A stretch of 50,229 nucleotides of DNA from Pseudonocardia sp. (GTDB taxonomy: Bacteria; Actinomycetota; Actinomycetes; Mycobacteriales; Pseudonocardiaceae): NCBI RefSeq assembly GCF_025965585.1, contig NZ_JAOPWR010000078.1, forward strand, positions 1-50,229, given 5' to 3'. The position numbers and the translations under genes are program-made. This document shows, one piece after another, positions 25,398 through 33,435 of this stretch (within the stretch, counting starts at the first letter, position 1; each line of letters opens with the position of its first letter). Below the pieces are notes generated by a model. It saw only the letters and a list, made by a program, of their open reading frames with translations. It ran no database searches and had not been told where the DNA came from.

Positions 25398-26627
25398 ATG
25401 GGGTGGCCCAACGGGCGAGCGCGGCAGTGGACCTCGCTGGGACTCGGCCTGGCCGTACTGGTCGGGCTCGGGCTGGGCGTGGCCGTCGCGACACACCCCT
25501 CGGTCGCCGACGCCCAGACCACCGGCGGCGACCGGCTCGCCTCCGGCGCGACCCCCACCACCACGGCGGCCGTGCAGCCCGTCGTCTCCGTCAGCCCCGC
25601 CGACGGCACACTCAACCCGACGCAGCCGATCGTCGTGAAGGTCGACAGGGGCACCGCCAGGGCCGTCACCGTGAAGAACGACTCCGACGGGACCAGGGTT
25701 ACGGGCACTCTCGACGGCGCCGGCACGACGTGGACCTCCACGGGCGAGCTCGAGTACGGCACCACCTACGACGTGGGCGTCGACACGCTCGACGCCCACG
25801 GCACGCCGGGCCACCAGGACGTGACCGTGTCCACGCTCGACCCGAAGGCCCAGGCCTACCCGTCGTTCATCCCGCCGCCCGGGCAGGCCACGGTCGGCGT
25901 CGGCCAGCCCATCGTGGTGCAGTTCAACCACCCGGTGAAGGACCGCGCCGCGGCACAGAAGGCGCTCAGCGTCACGTCGAACCCGCCGCAGCCCGGCTCC
26001 TGGTACTGGCTGTCGAGCACCGAGGTGCACTACCGGCCGCCGACCTACTGGACGGCGAACTCCACGATCACGCTCAAGGCCGACATGTTCGGCGTCGACC
26101 TCGGCGGCGGCACGTTCGGCGAGACGAACCGCACCGAGACCATCCACGTGCACGACGCCTGGGTGGCCAAGGCCGACGGCGCCTCCGAGCAGATGCAGAT
26201 CTTCGACAACGGCACGCTGGTCAAGACGATGCCGATCAGCCTCGGCTCGCCCGGCCACCCGTCGCACGTCGGGCCGCACGTGATCTCCGACAAGCAGCCG
26301 AGCATCATCATGGACTCCTGCACCTACGGCGTCTGCCAGGGTCAGCCCGGCTACTACAAGGAGCAGGTCAACCTCGACGAGCGCATCTCCGACGACGGCG
26401 AGTTCGTGCACTCCGCGCCGTGGTCGGTGGGCTCCCAGGGCGGCCAGAACGTCTCCCACGGCTGCGTGAACCTCTCCCCCGCCAACGCGCAGTGGTTCTT
26501 CGACCACTTCGGCATCGGTGACGTCGTGGAGATCACCAACTCGGGCGGCCCGCAGCTGCCGCTGAGCGACACCTACGGGGACTGGGAGCTCACGTGGGCG
26601 CAGTGGCAGAAGGGCAGCGCGCTCTAG
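25398..26627 (+). CDS. L,D-transpeptidase with Ig-like domains
   Basis: This 409-residue cell-wall enzyme makes 3-3 cross-links between peptidoglycan stems. A hydrophobic signal/anchor (LGLGLAVLVGLGLGVAVA) is near the N-terminus, then two Ig-like repeats (VVSVSPADGTLNPTQPIVV and related TVGVGQPIVVQFNHPV), then the YkuD catalytic domain. The active-site block is HSAPW followed by SHGCVNLS with catalytic C356. A C-terminal Trp-rich tail is typical of mycobacterial LdtMt2-type proteins. ATG 25398 has GGAG about eight bases upstream. It faces outward across the membrane and is a probable carbapenem target. Confidence 0.93.
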   Translation: MGWPNGRARQWTSLGLGLAVLVGLGLGVAVATHPSVADAQTTGGDRLASGATPTTTAAVQPVVSVSPADGTLNPTQPIVVKVDRGTARAVTVKNDSDGTRVTGTLDGAGTTWTSTGELEYGTTYDVGVDTLDAHGTPGHQDVTVSTLDPKAQAYPSFIPPPGQATVGVGQPIVVQFNHPVKDRAAAQKALSVTSNPPQPGSWYWLSSTEVHYRPPTYWTANSTITLKADMFGVDLGGGTFGETNRTETIHVHDAWVAKADGASEQMQIFDNGTLVKTMPISLGSPGHPSHVGPHVISDKQPSIIMDSCTYGVCQGQPGYYKEQVNLDERISDDGEFVHSAPWSVGSQGGQNVSHGCVNLSPANAQWFFDHFGIGDVVEITNSGGPQLPLSDTYGDWELTWAQWQKGSAL

Positions 26628-26634
26628 CTGCTCC

Positions 26635-26640
26635 TAGGCT
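26635..26640 (+). promoter_or_regulatory. Candidate -10 TAGGCT, leaderless P-type ATPase transcript
   Basis: TAGGCT is followed by six bases and ATG 26647, with no ribosome binding site. This matches the TAnnnT-N6/7-start arrangement seen at several genes in the window. It lies directly after the L,D-transpeptidase stop. Confidence 0.55.
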
Positions 26641-26646
26641 GTCGCC

Positions 26647-29178
26647 ATGGAACCGACCGTCGTCGACCACAGGGCCGCGCCGATCGGGCTGACACAGGCC
26701 GAGGCTGACGCCCGCCGCCGGCGCGGGGAGTCCAACGCCGAGGCGTCCGGGGGCACCCCCGGCTACCTCCGCATCCTGCGTGTGCAGGTCTTCAACTTCT
26801 ACAACAACATCCTGTTCGTCATCGGCGTCTCGCTGCTGGCGCTGGGCCGCTACAACGACGCGTTCGTCAGCGTGGGGCTCGGCCTGGTCAACGCCGTGAT
26901 CAGCTCGGTGCAGGTGATCCGGGCGAAACGCAAGCTCGACCACCTGCAGCTGCTCGGCCGCACCGAGGTGCTGGTGCTGCGCGACGGCCGCGAGGCCGGG
27001 GTCTTCCCCGAGGACGTGGTGCTCGGCGATGTGCTGGTGATCCGACCCGGTGACCAGATCGTCGTGGACGGCCCGGTGGTCGGTGACGGCGGCGGCCCCC
27101 TCGTGATCGACGAGTCGCTGCTCACCGGGGAGCCCGACGGCGTGCCCAAGCAGCCGGGCGACGACATGCTCTCGGGCAGCTTCTGCATCTCCGGGCGCGG
27201 CCTCCAGCTCGCCCGCGACGTCGGCGAGGCGAGCTACGCGCAGCGCCTGACCGCCGAAGCGCGCCGCCCCGCGGTGGACAAGACCCCGCTGCAGCGGCGC
27301 ATCGAGTTCGTCATCCGGCTGGTGATGGTGCTCGTAGGGCTGATGAGCGCCGCGATCGTGGCGCAGGCGGCGCTCGAGGGCGTCACGCTGCTGCGGATCG
27401 TGCAGATCTCGGCGGTGCTGTCGGGCCTGGTGCCCTACGGCCTCTTCTTCCTCATCGCCGTGGCCTACACCGTCGGCGCCACCCGCATCGCCACCCGCGG
27501 CGCACTGATCCAGCAGGTCAACGCCGTCGAGTCGATCAGCAACGTCGACGTGCTGTGCACCGACAAGACCGGCACGCTCACCAGCGGGCGGATGAGCGTC
27601 CAGCACGTCGACGTACTGGACGGGAACGAGGCGGCCGACGTCGAGCGCCTCCTCGGCTCCACGGCCCGCAGCACGGCGGACCCGAACACCACCGTCCGCG
27701 CGATCGTCGCGGCGCTGCCCGGCGAGGCGTGGGCGGTGCGCGAGGAGGTGGCCTTCACCTCGTCGCTGCGGTGGAGCGCGCTGGCCACCGCCGACGGCGT
27801 CTGGGTACTGGGCTCCGCCGAAGCACTGGGCATCGACGACCCCGAGCTCGAGACCGTGGTGGCCGAGCGCGCCGGCGCCGGGCTGCGCGCGCTGGTGTTC
27901 GCCCGCGCCGTCGACCCCGAGGCCGCGCTGCACGACGCCGCCGGGCGCCCGCAGCTGCCCGCGCTGGAGCCGCTGGCCCTGGTCGCCATGGCCGACGAGC
28001 TGCGCGACGATGTCGAGGAGACGATGGCGGGGCTGCTCGGCGCGGGCGTGGAGGTCAAGGTCCTCTCCGGGGACGACCCGCGCACCGTGGCGGTGCTCGC
28101 CGCACGGGCCGGCCTGGCCGTGGGCGTGCCGGTCGCGGGCAGTGCCCTCGGCGGCATCGACGACGCAGCGCTCGACGAGCTCGTCGCGCGGACCACGGTG
28201 TTCGGGCGGGTGTCGCCGGAGGACAAGGAGCGCGTGGTCGAGTCGCTGCGCCGGCAGGGCCGCTACGTCGCCATGATCGGCGACGGCGTCAACGACGCCC
28301 GCGCGCTCAAGCACGCGCAGGTGGGTGTCGCGATGCGCAGCGGCAGCCCCGTCACCCGCGACGTGGCCGACGTCGTCCTGGTGGACGACTCGTTCGCCGC
28401 GCTGCTGCCGGCACGGCGGGAGGGCCGCCGGATCATCGACGGCATCGCCACCTCGATGTACGTGTTCCTGGCGCGCGTCGGCACGCAGGCCCTGGTGATC
28501 CTCACCGTGACGCTGCTCGGGCTCGGGTTCCCCTACGAGCCGACGCAGGTCGGGCTGACGCTGCTCACGGTCGGTGTCCCGACGCTGTTCCTCACGTTCT
28601 GGGCGCAGCCCCGCGAGCCCGACCACAACCTGCTTGCCTCGCTCGCGCGGTTCGTGATCCCGGCGGCCGTGATCACGGCGGCGTGCGGCGTCGGCGTCTA
28701 CACGTTCATCTACACGCGGGTGATGCAGGGCCTGTCGAGCTCGAGCGTGCCCGAGGGGGTGATCGAGGACTTCCAGCGCTACACCGGCCTCACCTACACC
28801 GACGCCGACTTCACGACCGCCTCGGCCACCATCGGGGCGCAGACCGGCCTGTCGACGTTCGTGACGCTCGCGTCGTTCGGGCTCATCCTGTTCCTCGAGC
28901 CGCGCACCCGCTTCTTCGCCGCCTGGACGGCGCCCAACCCGGACCGGCGCCCGTCGATCCTGGTGACCGCGCTGCTCGTGGCGTTCGTCGGCGTGCTCTA
29001 CACGCCGTTCCTGTCGGACTACTTCGGGCTCACCGGGCCGGCGCGGCCGATGGTGGTGGCCGTGATCCCGGCCCTGGTCCTCTGGTTCGTGGCGCTGAGC
29101 GCCGCGTACCGCTGGCGCGTGCTGGACCGGCTGCTCGGCATCGGCGAGCTGCCGCACGGGGTCGCCTCTCGCTCCTGA
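26647..29178 (+). CDS. Cation-transporting P-type ATPase (CtpE/P2-like)
   Basis: This 843-residue pump has the phosphorylation motif DKTGTLT (D306), hinge MIGDGVNDARAL and actuator loop TGEP at 160-163. It has about ten membrane helices. It lacks N-terminal CxxC metal-binding domains, which argues against copper/zinc P1B pumps; it resembles actinobacterial CtpE-like and P2-type pumps. Two positions deviate: TGEP replaces TGES, and the helix-4 motif is VPYGLF with Y264 where PEGLP pumps have Glu. The KGA nucleotide-binding motif is also replaced by a VLGSAE segment. The transported ion is therefore uncertain; calcium or another cation is possible. Confidence 0.85.
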   Translation: MEPTVVDHRAAPIGLTQAEADARRRRGESNAEASGGTPGYLRILRVQVFNFYNNILFVIGVSLLALGRYNDAFVSVGLGLVNAVISSVQVIRAKRKLDHLQLLGRTEVLVLRDGREAGVFPEDVVLGDVLVIRPGDQIVVDGPVVGDGGGPLVIDESLLTGEPDGVPKQPGDDMLSGSFCISGRGLQLARDVGEASYAQRLTAEARRPAVDKTPLQRRIEFVIRLVMVLVGLMSAAIVAQAALEGVTLLRIVQISAVLSGLVPYGLFFLIAVAYTVGATRIATRGALIQQVNAVESISNVDVLCTDKTGTLTSGRMSVQHVDVLDGNEAADVERLLGSTARSTADPNTTVRAIVAALPGEAWAVREEVAFTSSLRWSALATADGVWVLGSAEALGIDDPELETVVAERAGAGLRALVFARAVDPEAALHDAAGRPQLPALEPLALVAMADELRDDVEETMAGLLGAGVEVKVLSGDDPRTVAVLAARAGLAVGVPVAGSALGGIDDAALDELVARTTVFGRVSPEDKERVVESLRRQGRYVAMIGDGVNDARALKHAQVGVAMRSGSPVTRDVADVVLVDDSFAALLPARREGRRIIDGIATSMYVFLARVGTQALVILTVTLLGLGFPYEPTQVGLTLLTVGVPTLFLTFWAQPREPDHNLLASLARFVIPAAVITAACGVGVYTFIYTRVMQGLSSSSVPEGVIEDFQRYTGLTYTDADFTTASATIGAQTGLSTFVTLASFGLILFLEPRTRFFAAWTAPNPDRRPSILVTALLVAFVGVLYTPFLSDYFGLTGPARPMVVAVIPALVLWFVALSAAYRWRVLDRLLGIGELPHGVASRS

Positions 29179-29217
29179 CCCGGGCACGTCCGGCGTCCCT
29201 CGCGCGTTGCCCGGTCA
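29176..29217 (+). terminator. Candidate stem-loop after the P-type ATPase
   Basis: TGACCCGGGCA (29176-29186, beginning with the stop codon) pairs with TGCCCGGTCA (29208-29217) with one bulged C and a 21-base loop. There is no U-run. It may reduce readthrough into the YggT gene, or be chance in GC-rich DNA. Confidence 0.4.
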
Positions 29218-29255
29218 CGGCGCGGGGACACCGGCCGCTACCTGAGGAGTGCTAC

Positions 29256-29537
29256 ATGGGTGCCATCGGATCGGTGCTCGGGGTCCTGCTGCTGCTGTTC
29301 GAGCTCGTACTGATCGTTCGCGTCGTCGTCGACTGGGTGGACGTGCTCTCGCCCGGTCCCGCACCGGCGTGGCGTCAGCAGGCGCGGCGCGTGACCCACG
29401 GGGCTACGGAGTGGGCACTGGCGCCCGTCCGGCGCGTGCTGCCGCCGGTGCGGGCCGGGTCGATGGGCTTCGACCTCGCGCTGCCGGTCGTGTTCATCCT
29501 CGTGCTCGTGCTGCGGGCGATCGTCGGGGGCTTCTGA
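29256..29537 (+). CDS. YggT family membrane protein
   Basis: This 93-residue protein has two hydrophobic segments (GSVLGVLLLLFELVLIVRVVVDW and FDLALPVVFILVLVLRAIV) separated by a polar stretch containing PVRRVLPPV, the YggT (PF02325) pattern. These proteins are usually near cell-division or envelope genes, and in bacteria affect osmotic or FtsZ-related functions that remain poorly defined. ATG 29256 is preceded by GAGGAG six bases upstream. It follows the ATPase by 77 bases. Confidence 0.8.
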   Translation: MGAIGSVLGVLLLLFELVLIVRVVVDWVDVLSPGPAPAWRQQARRVTHGATEWALAPVRRVLPPVRAGSMGFDLALPVVFILVLVLRAIVGGF

Positions 29538-29589
29538 GCCGCCGGCGACCGGCGCGGCGGGCGGTCGCGAGACGCGCGGGCGGCGGGCA

Positions 29590-29595
29590 TACGGT
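29590..29595 (+). promoter_or_regulatory. Candidate -10 TACGGT, leaderless lipoprotein transcript
   Basis: TACGGT is followed by six bases and GTG 29602, without a ribosome binding site. It fits TAnnnT at leaderless spacing. Confidence 0.5.
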
Positions 29596-29601
29596 GGCGC
29601 G

Positions 29602-30087
29602 GTGCCACCATTGACCCGCCGACTCGCCCCCCTCGCCGTGCTCGCGGCGCTCGCCGTCCCGCTCGCGGGGTGTGGCACGTCGGCACCATCGAACACCCCG
29701 GTCCGCGCAGGCGTGAACGGCTCGCTGTCGGACATCCAGAACAAGATCGATCTCATCGCGGAGGACGACTGCGCCATCAAGCCCGCGGCCTCGGTGTTCC
29801 CGAACTGCCCCCGTTTCATCGCCGAGGTGAGCAACGCGGCGATCGCGGCGAAGGGCGCTGCCCCCGGGCGCCCGGGGGCGGCGCAGCTCGAGGCCGCCGC
29901 CACCACCCTGGGTGACGCCGCGTCGGCCTTCACCGGCGACGGGTGCGTCGCCTCGCCCAGCCAGGTCCCACCGTCGGCGGCGACGTGCGGGCCGGCCCTG
30001 GAGAGGATCCAGTCCGCACTGCGCACGCTCAGGTCGGCCGTCGCGAGGTCGGCGGTCACGCCCGCCACGCCGACCCCCACGCCCTGA
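29602..30087 (+). CDS. Putative lipoprotein, unknown function
   Basis: This 161-residue protein has a lipoprotein signal: basic LTRRL, a hydrophobic run and the lipobox LAGC with C24. The mature part has four further cysteines (in DDCAIK, FPNCPR, DGCVAS and TCGPAL), probably forming two extracellular disulfides, and ends in a TPATPTPTP tail. I recognise no enzyme family. GTG 29602 is chosen for the lipobox position and the -10 hexamer before it. It is convergent with the VIT gene nine bases away. Confidence 0.75.
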   Translation: MPPLTRRLAPLAVLAALAVPLAGCGTSAPSNTPVRAGVNGSLSDIQNKIDLIAEDDCAIKPAASVFPNCPRFIAEVSNAAIAAKGAAPGRPGAAQLEAAATTLGDAASAFTGDGCVASPSQVPPSAATCGPALERIQSALRTLRSAVARSAVTPATPTPTP

Positions 30088-30096
30088 GGGCGGCGG

Positions 30097-30843
30097 TCAG
30101 CCGATCGCGGTGCCGACCAGGTGCCCGATGCCGTAGGTGACCGCAAGACCGAGCGCACCACCGATCACCACGCGGAGCACGGCACGGCGGGCGCCGCCGC
30201 CCCCGATGCGGACGCTCAGCAGGCCAGTGAGCGCCAGCGCTACCAGCACCGCCACCACCGTGACCGGCACCCGGAGCCCGGGCGGGGGCAGCAGGACCGC
30301 CAGCAGCGGCAGGAGCGCGCCGAGCGTGAACGACAGCGCGGAGGCGAAGGCCGCCTGCCACGGGCTCGTCAGCTCGTCGGGGTCGAGGTTGAGCTCGGCG
30401 TCGAGGTGCGCCGCGAGCGGGTCGTGGGCGGTCAGCTCCACGGCGACGGTCTGCGCCGTCGCCGCACTGAGGCCCTTGGCGCGGTAGATCGCCGCGAGCT
30501 CCGCGAGCTCGGCCTCGGGATCCTCGGTCAGCTCCCGCTTCTCCTGGGCGAGCTGGGCCAGCTCGGTGTCGCGCTGGCTGCTCACCGACACGTACTCGCC
30601 CAGCGCCATCGAGACGGCACCGGCGACGAGGCCGGCGATGCCCGCGGTGAGGATCGGGCCCCGTTCGAGGGTGGCGCCCGCCACGCCGACCACGAGGCCC
30701 GCGACCGACACGATGCCGTCGTTGGCCCCGAGCACGCCGGCGCGCAGCCAGTTCAGCCGCCCCCCCAGGGCCCGGCCGTGCGGCTCGAAGGCCTGGTCGG
30801 GCAGCGCGGTCGCCATGTCGTCGAGCATCTCGTTCTCGGGCAT
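30097..30843 (-). CDS. VIT/CCC1 family iron-manganese transporter
   Basis: This 248-residue protein matches the VIT1/CCC1 family (PF01988): WLRAGVLGANDGIVSVAGLVVGV in the first helices, AGAVSMALGEYVSVSSQRDTE and an acidic cytoplasmic segment, then paired helices near the C-terminus. Family members move Fe2+ or Mn2+ out of the cytosol. Five hydrophobic segments are visible. ATG 30843 was chosen over upstream in-frame starts, because the earlier 33 codons cover a 17-bp palindrome and are not family-like. The palindrome 21 bases upstream may bind a metal-responsive regulator. Confidence 0.88.
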   Translation of the reverse strand: MPENEMLDDMATALPDQAFEPHGRALGGRLNWLRAGVLGANDGIVSVAGLVVGVAGATLERGPILTAGIAGLVAGAVSMALGEYVSVSSQRDTELAQLAQEKRELTEDPEAELAELAAIYRAKGLSAATAQTVAVELTAHDPLAAHLDAELNLDPDELTSPWQAAFASALSFTLGALLPLLAVLLPPPGLRVPVTVVAVLVALALTGLLSVRIGGGGARRAVLRVVIGGALGLAVTYGIGHLVGTAIG

Positions 30844-30863
30844 GGGACCAGCCAAGCACGTTT

Positions 30864-30880
30864 TCTGGAATGATTCCAGA
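30864..30880. promoter_or_regulatory. Perfect 17-bp palindrome upstream of the VIT transporter
   Basis: TCTGGAATGATTCCAGA has perfect eight-base arms around one central base. It is 20 bases from the VIT ATG, where a repressor would cover the promoter or block elongation. The 7-1-7/8-1-8 spacing and GAATGATTC core recall Fur-family boxes. The DtxR/IdeR consensus (TTAGGTTAGSCTAACCTAA type) does not fit. The divergent glycosyltransferase could share it. The rest of the 181-base gap shows nothing more. Confidence 0.6.
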
Positions 30881-31024
30881 TAACTGAGCCTCACCTGGGT
30901 GCACCGCGTCACTCGATCGCGTCCACCACACAGCCCAGGCACAGGTGCGCCACAGCGCCGGGACAGTCCGCTGCGTCAGGGTCGGCACGCTCCCCCCGTC
31001 CGACCCAGCACGGAGACTCCCCGC

Positions 31025-33073
31025 ATGACCATCACGCTCGGCCCCGCGTGCCCGTCGCCCGCGGCGGCAACCCCGCCTGCCCGTTCGACGCGAGCCCGGT
31101 GGGAATGGCCCGCACTGGGCCTGCTGCTGGCCGCCACCGCCGCGCTGTACCTGTGGGACCTGGGCATCAACGGCGACGGCAACGCCTTCTACGCCGCCGC
31201 GGTCCAAGCCGGCACCCAGAACTGGACGGCGTTCCTGTTCGGCAGCCTCGACCCGAGCAACTTCATCACCGTGGACAAGCCGCCCGCGTCGCTGTGGATG
31301 ATGGCGCTGTCGGGCCGGATCTTCGGCTTCTTGCCGTGGAGCATGCTCGTGCCCGACGCACTGATGGGCGTGGCGTCCGTCGGCCTGCTGTACGGCGCCG
31401 TGCGACGCGTGGCCGGGCCCGTGCCCGGGCTCGTGGCGGGTGTGGTGCTCGCGCTGACGCCCACCGCGGTGCTGATGTTCCGCTTCGACAACCCCGACGC
31501 CATGCTGGTGCTGCTCGTCGTCGCGGCCGCATACGCCACGGTGCGGGCGATCGAGGGCGGGAGCACCCGGTGGCTCGTGCTGGCCGGGGTGCTGCTCGGG
31601 TTCGGCTTCCTGAGCAAGATGCTGCAGGCGTTCGTGGTGGCGCCGGGGCTGCTGCTCGCCTACGTCTGGGCCGCGCCCGGCGGGCTCGGCCGCCGGATCC
31701 GGCAGGTGCTCCTCGCGGGCGTCGCGCTCGTCGTCGCCGCCGGATGGTGGCTGGTGGTCGAATGGCTCTGGCCGGTGGCCGACCGTCCCTACATCGGCGG
31801 CTCCACCGACAACAGCTCGCTGGAGCTGGCGTTCGGCTACAACGGATTCGGCCGGATCCTGGGCGGCGGACACGGGGGCGGGTTCGCGGGCGGAGCCGCA
31901 GGCGGCCGGCTCGCCGATGCCGCCCGGCCGGTCGCGGGGTTCGCCACGGGCGGGTTCGGGGGTCTCGGCGGCCAGGCCGGGGCCACCCGCATGCTCGGCG
32001 ACGCCGTGGGTGGTCAGGTGGCGTGGTTGCTGCCGGCGGCCGTACTGCTGCTCGTGGCGGCGCTGTGGGCGACCCGGCGCGCCCCGCGTACCGACCCGAC
32101 GCGTGCATCGCTGCTGCTCTGGGGCGGCTGGACGGTGGCCTGCGCCGTGGTGTTCAGCTTCATGCAGGGCATCTTCCACCCGTACTACACGATCGAGATG
32201 GCCCCCGGGATCGCCGCGCTGATCGGCATCGGCGGGGCCGTGGCGTGGCGGCAGCGCACGGCGGGGCGGATCACGCTCGCGGTGGCGGTCGCGCTGACCG
32301 CGGTGTGGGCGTTCGTCCTGCTGGACCGCACACCGACGTTCCTGCCGTGGCTGCGGTGGGCGGTGCTCGTCGTCGGGGTGGTGGCGGTGCTCGGGCTGAT
32401 CGTGCCGGCGGGAGGGCGGCGGGCCGGGGCGGTGGTCGTCGCGGTCGCGATGGCCACCGGGCTGGCGGGGCCGGCCGCGTACGCCGCGGAGACGGTGGGC
32501 ACGGCCCACACGGGCGGCGGGGTCAGCGCCGGACCCGCGGCCACGGGTCGAGCCGGCTTCGGCGCGACGAGCGGGCGGGCCATGTCCCGGAGCGGTACGG
32601 GCGGCACAGCCGGTGGCACGTTCAGCGGCACCGGACGGGCGCGCGACGGCAGCACCACGGCGGGCACCACGGGCGCCCTCGCGGCCGGGGCGAGCGGCTT
32701 CGGCGCGGGCTGGTTCGGGGGTGGCTTCGGCGACCGGCCCACCGCATCCCCCGCGCTCGTCAGCATGCTGAAGGCGGCGGGCACGCGCTGGAGCGCCGCT
32801 ACCGTCGGCTCCCAGGGGGCCGCAGCGCTGGAGCTGGCCGGAGCCGGCCCGGTGATGGCCATCGGCGGGTTCAGCGGCAGCGACCCGGCGCCGACGCTGC
32901 AGGAGTTCGAGCAGTACGTCGCGGCGGGCGACGTGCGGTACTTCCTCGGGTCCACGGGCGGACGCGGCGGGCGGGGCACAGGCGGACAGATCGCAACGTG
33001 GGTGCAGCAGCACTTCACGGCGACCACGGTGGGCGGCCAGACCGTCTACGACCTGAGCCGCCCGACCGCCTGA
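31025..33073 (+). CDS. GT39/ArnT-like membrane glycosyltransferase with YkcB-like C-terminus
   Basis: This 682-residue protein has about a dozen helices and the PMT_2/ArnT-like features: GINGDGNAFYAAAVQAG with an acidic residue in the first loop, TVDKPPASLW from residue 82 and RFDNPDAMLVLLV. Such enzymes transfer a sugar from a polyprenyl phosphate donor to an extracytoplasmic acceptor. A Gly/Ala-rich stretch lies in the large loop (GGGHGGGFAGGAAGG), and a second Gly/Thr-rich linker precedes a soluble end domain (about 580-682: SPALVSMLKAAGTRWSAATV, VMAIGGFSGSDP). That end domain resembles the C-terminal domain of YkcB-type transferases. ATG 31025 has GGAG about ten bases upstream. Confidence 0.85.
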   Translation: MTITLGPACPSPAAATPPARSTRARWEWPALGLLLAATAALYLWDLGINGDGNAFYAAAVQAGTQNWTAFLFGSLDPSNFITVDKPPASLWMMALSGRIFGFLPWSMLVPDALMGVASVGLLYGAVRRVAGPVPGLVAGVVLALTPTAVLMFRFDNPDAMLVLLVVAAAYATVRAIEGGSTRWLVLAGVLLGFGFLSKMLQAFVVAPGLLLAYVWAAPGGLGRRIRQVLLAGVALVVAAGWWLVVEWLWPVADRPYIGGSTDNSSLELAFGYNGFGRILGGGHGGGFAGGAAGGRLADAARPVAGFATGGFGGLGGQAGATRMLGDAVGGQVAWLLPAAVLLLVAALWATRRAPRTDPTRASLLLWGGWTVACAVVFSFMQGIFHPYYTIEMAPGIAALIGIGGAVAWRQRTAGRITLAVAVALTAVWAFVLLDRTPTFLPWLRWAVLVVGVVAVLGLIVPAGGRRAGAVVVAVAMATGLAGPAAYAAETVGTAHTGGGVSAGPAATGRAGFGATSGRAMSRSGTGGTAGGTFSGTGRARDGSTTAGTTGALAAGASGFGAGWFGGGFGDRPTASPALVSMLKAAGTRWSAATVGSQGAAALELAGAGPVMAIGGFSGSDPAPTLQEFEQYVAAGDVRYFLGSTGGRGGRGTGGQIATWVQQHFTATTVGGQTVYDLSRPTA

Positions 33074-33086
33074 GCGGTCGGGCGGC
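33057..33086 (+). terminator. Perfect 13-bp stem-loop whose loop contains the stop codon
   Basis: GCCGCCCGACCGC (33057-33069), loop CTGA, then GCGGTCGGGCGGC (33074-33086) form a perfect 13-base stem. The TGA stop of the glycosyltransferase is the last three bases of the loop. It lies between convergent genes, so a bidirectional terminator is likely, though no U-run follows. Confidence 0.7.
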
Positions 33087-33124
33087 CCGGAGCCGGCCCG
33101 ATGGCGTCGACACTGGGACCCGGA

Positions 33125-33331
33125 TCAGCTCCCGGCGGGGGCGAGCACCTCGTCGAGCACGCCCTTGCGCACGTCGGCCACGAGGTCGGCCAGCTGCTCC
33201 AGGCTCATCTGGATGCGCTGCCCGAAGTCGTCGGTGATCACCACGCGGCGCTCGGGTGCCGCGGCGTCGTCGACGTAGAGCTCGGGGCACCCGCAGTTGC
33301 AGTTGCCGCAGAAGGTGGCGATGTGGCGCAT
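33125..33331 (-). CDS. Small Cys-rich conserved protein
   Basis: This 68-residue protein begins MRHIATFCGNCNCGCPELYV: four cysteines in CGNCNCGC, at residues 8, 11, 13 and 15, followed by an RRVVITDDFGQRIQMS segment and an amphipathic helix. The cluster looks metal- or redox-related. I do not recognise a named family; mycofactocin precursor was considered and does not fit. ATG 33331 has GAGAGG about eight bases upstream. A GTG at 33355 in frame is less likely, since it lies in a tandem repeat. Function unknown. Confidence 0.65.
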   Translation of the reverse strand: MRHIATFCGNCNCGCPELYVDDAAAPERRVVITDDFGQRIQMSLEQLADLVADVRKGVLDEVLAPAGS

Positions 33332-33342
33332 GGACGAGCCTC

Positions 33343-33378
33343 TCTGTTGGGTCACTTACATCTGTTGGGTCACTTACA
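33343..33378 (-). repeat. Exact 18-bp tandem repeat upstream of the Cys-rich small gene
   Basis: TCTGTTGGGTCACTTACA at 33343-33360 is repeated exactly at 33361-33378. On the gene's strand each unit contains GTAAGTGAC, which could be a -10-like element or protein-binding half site. The repeat begins about 12 bases upstream of the ATG, where promoter or leader elements are expected. Confidence 0.9.
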
Positions 33379-33435
33379 GTGGTCGGACGGTCACGCGGAT
33401 CAAGCGTAGACAGATCGGCCGCCGGCGGGCCAGCC

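Noticed and set aside
25084..25638. Plus-strand frame beginning in the MHS gene and passing through the divergent promoter region
   Set aside because: It overlaps the L,D-transpeptidase start in another frame, and the later part is Arg/Pro-rich shadow sequence.
26590..29187. 865-codon open frame antisense to the P-type ATPase
   Set aside because: Low-complexity Arg/His/Gly/Asp-rich product with no motif; it mirrors a gene with full P-type ATPase signatures. Long antisense frames are common at this GC content.
30864..30880. IdeR/DtxR iron box
   Set aside because: The palindrome lacks the TTAGGTTAG-type half sites; symmetry and core are closer to Fur-like boxes.
33125..33331. Mycofactocin or other RiPP precursor
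   Set aside because: The Cys cluster is at the N-terminus, the C-terminal IDGxCGxY type core is absent, and no radical SAM or other maturase gene is adjacent.
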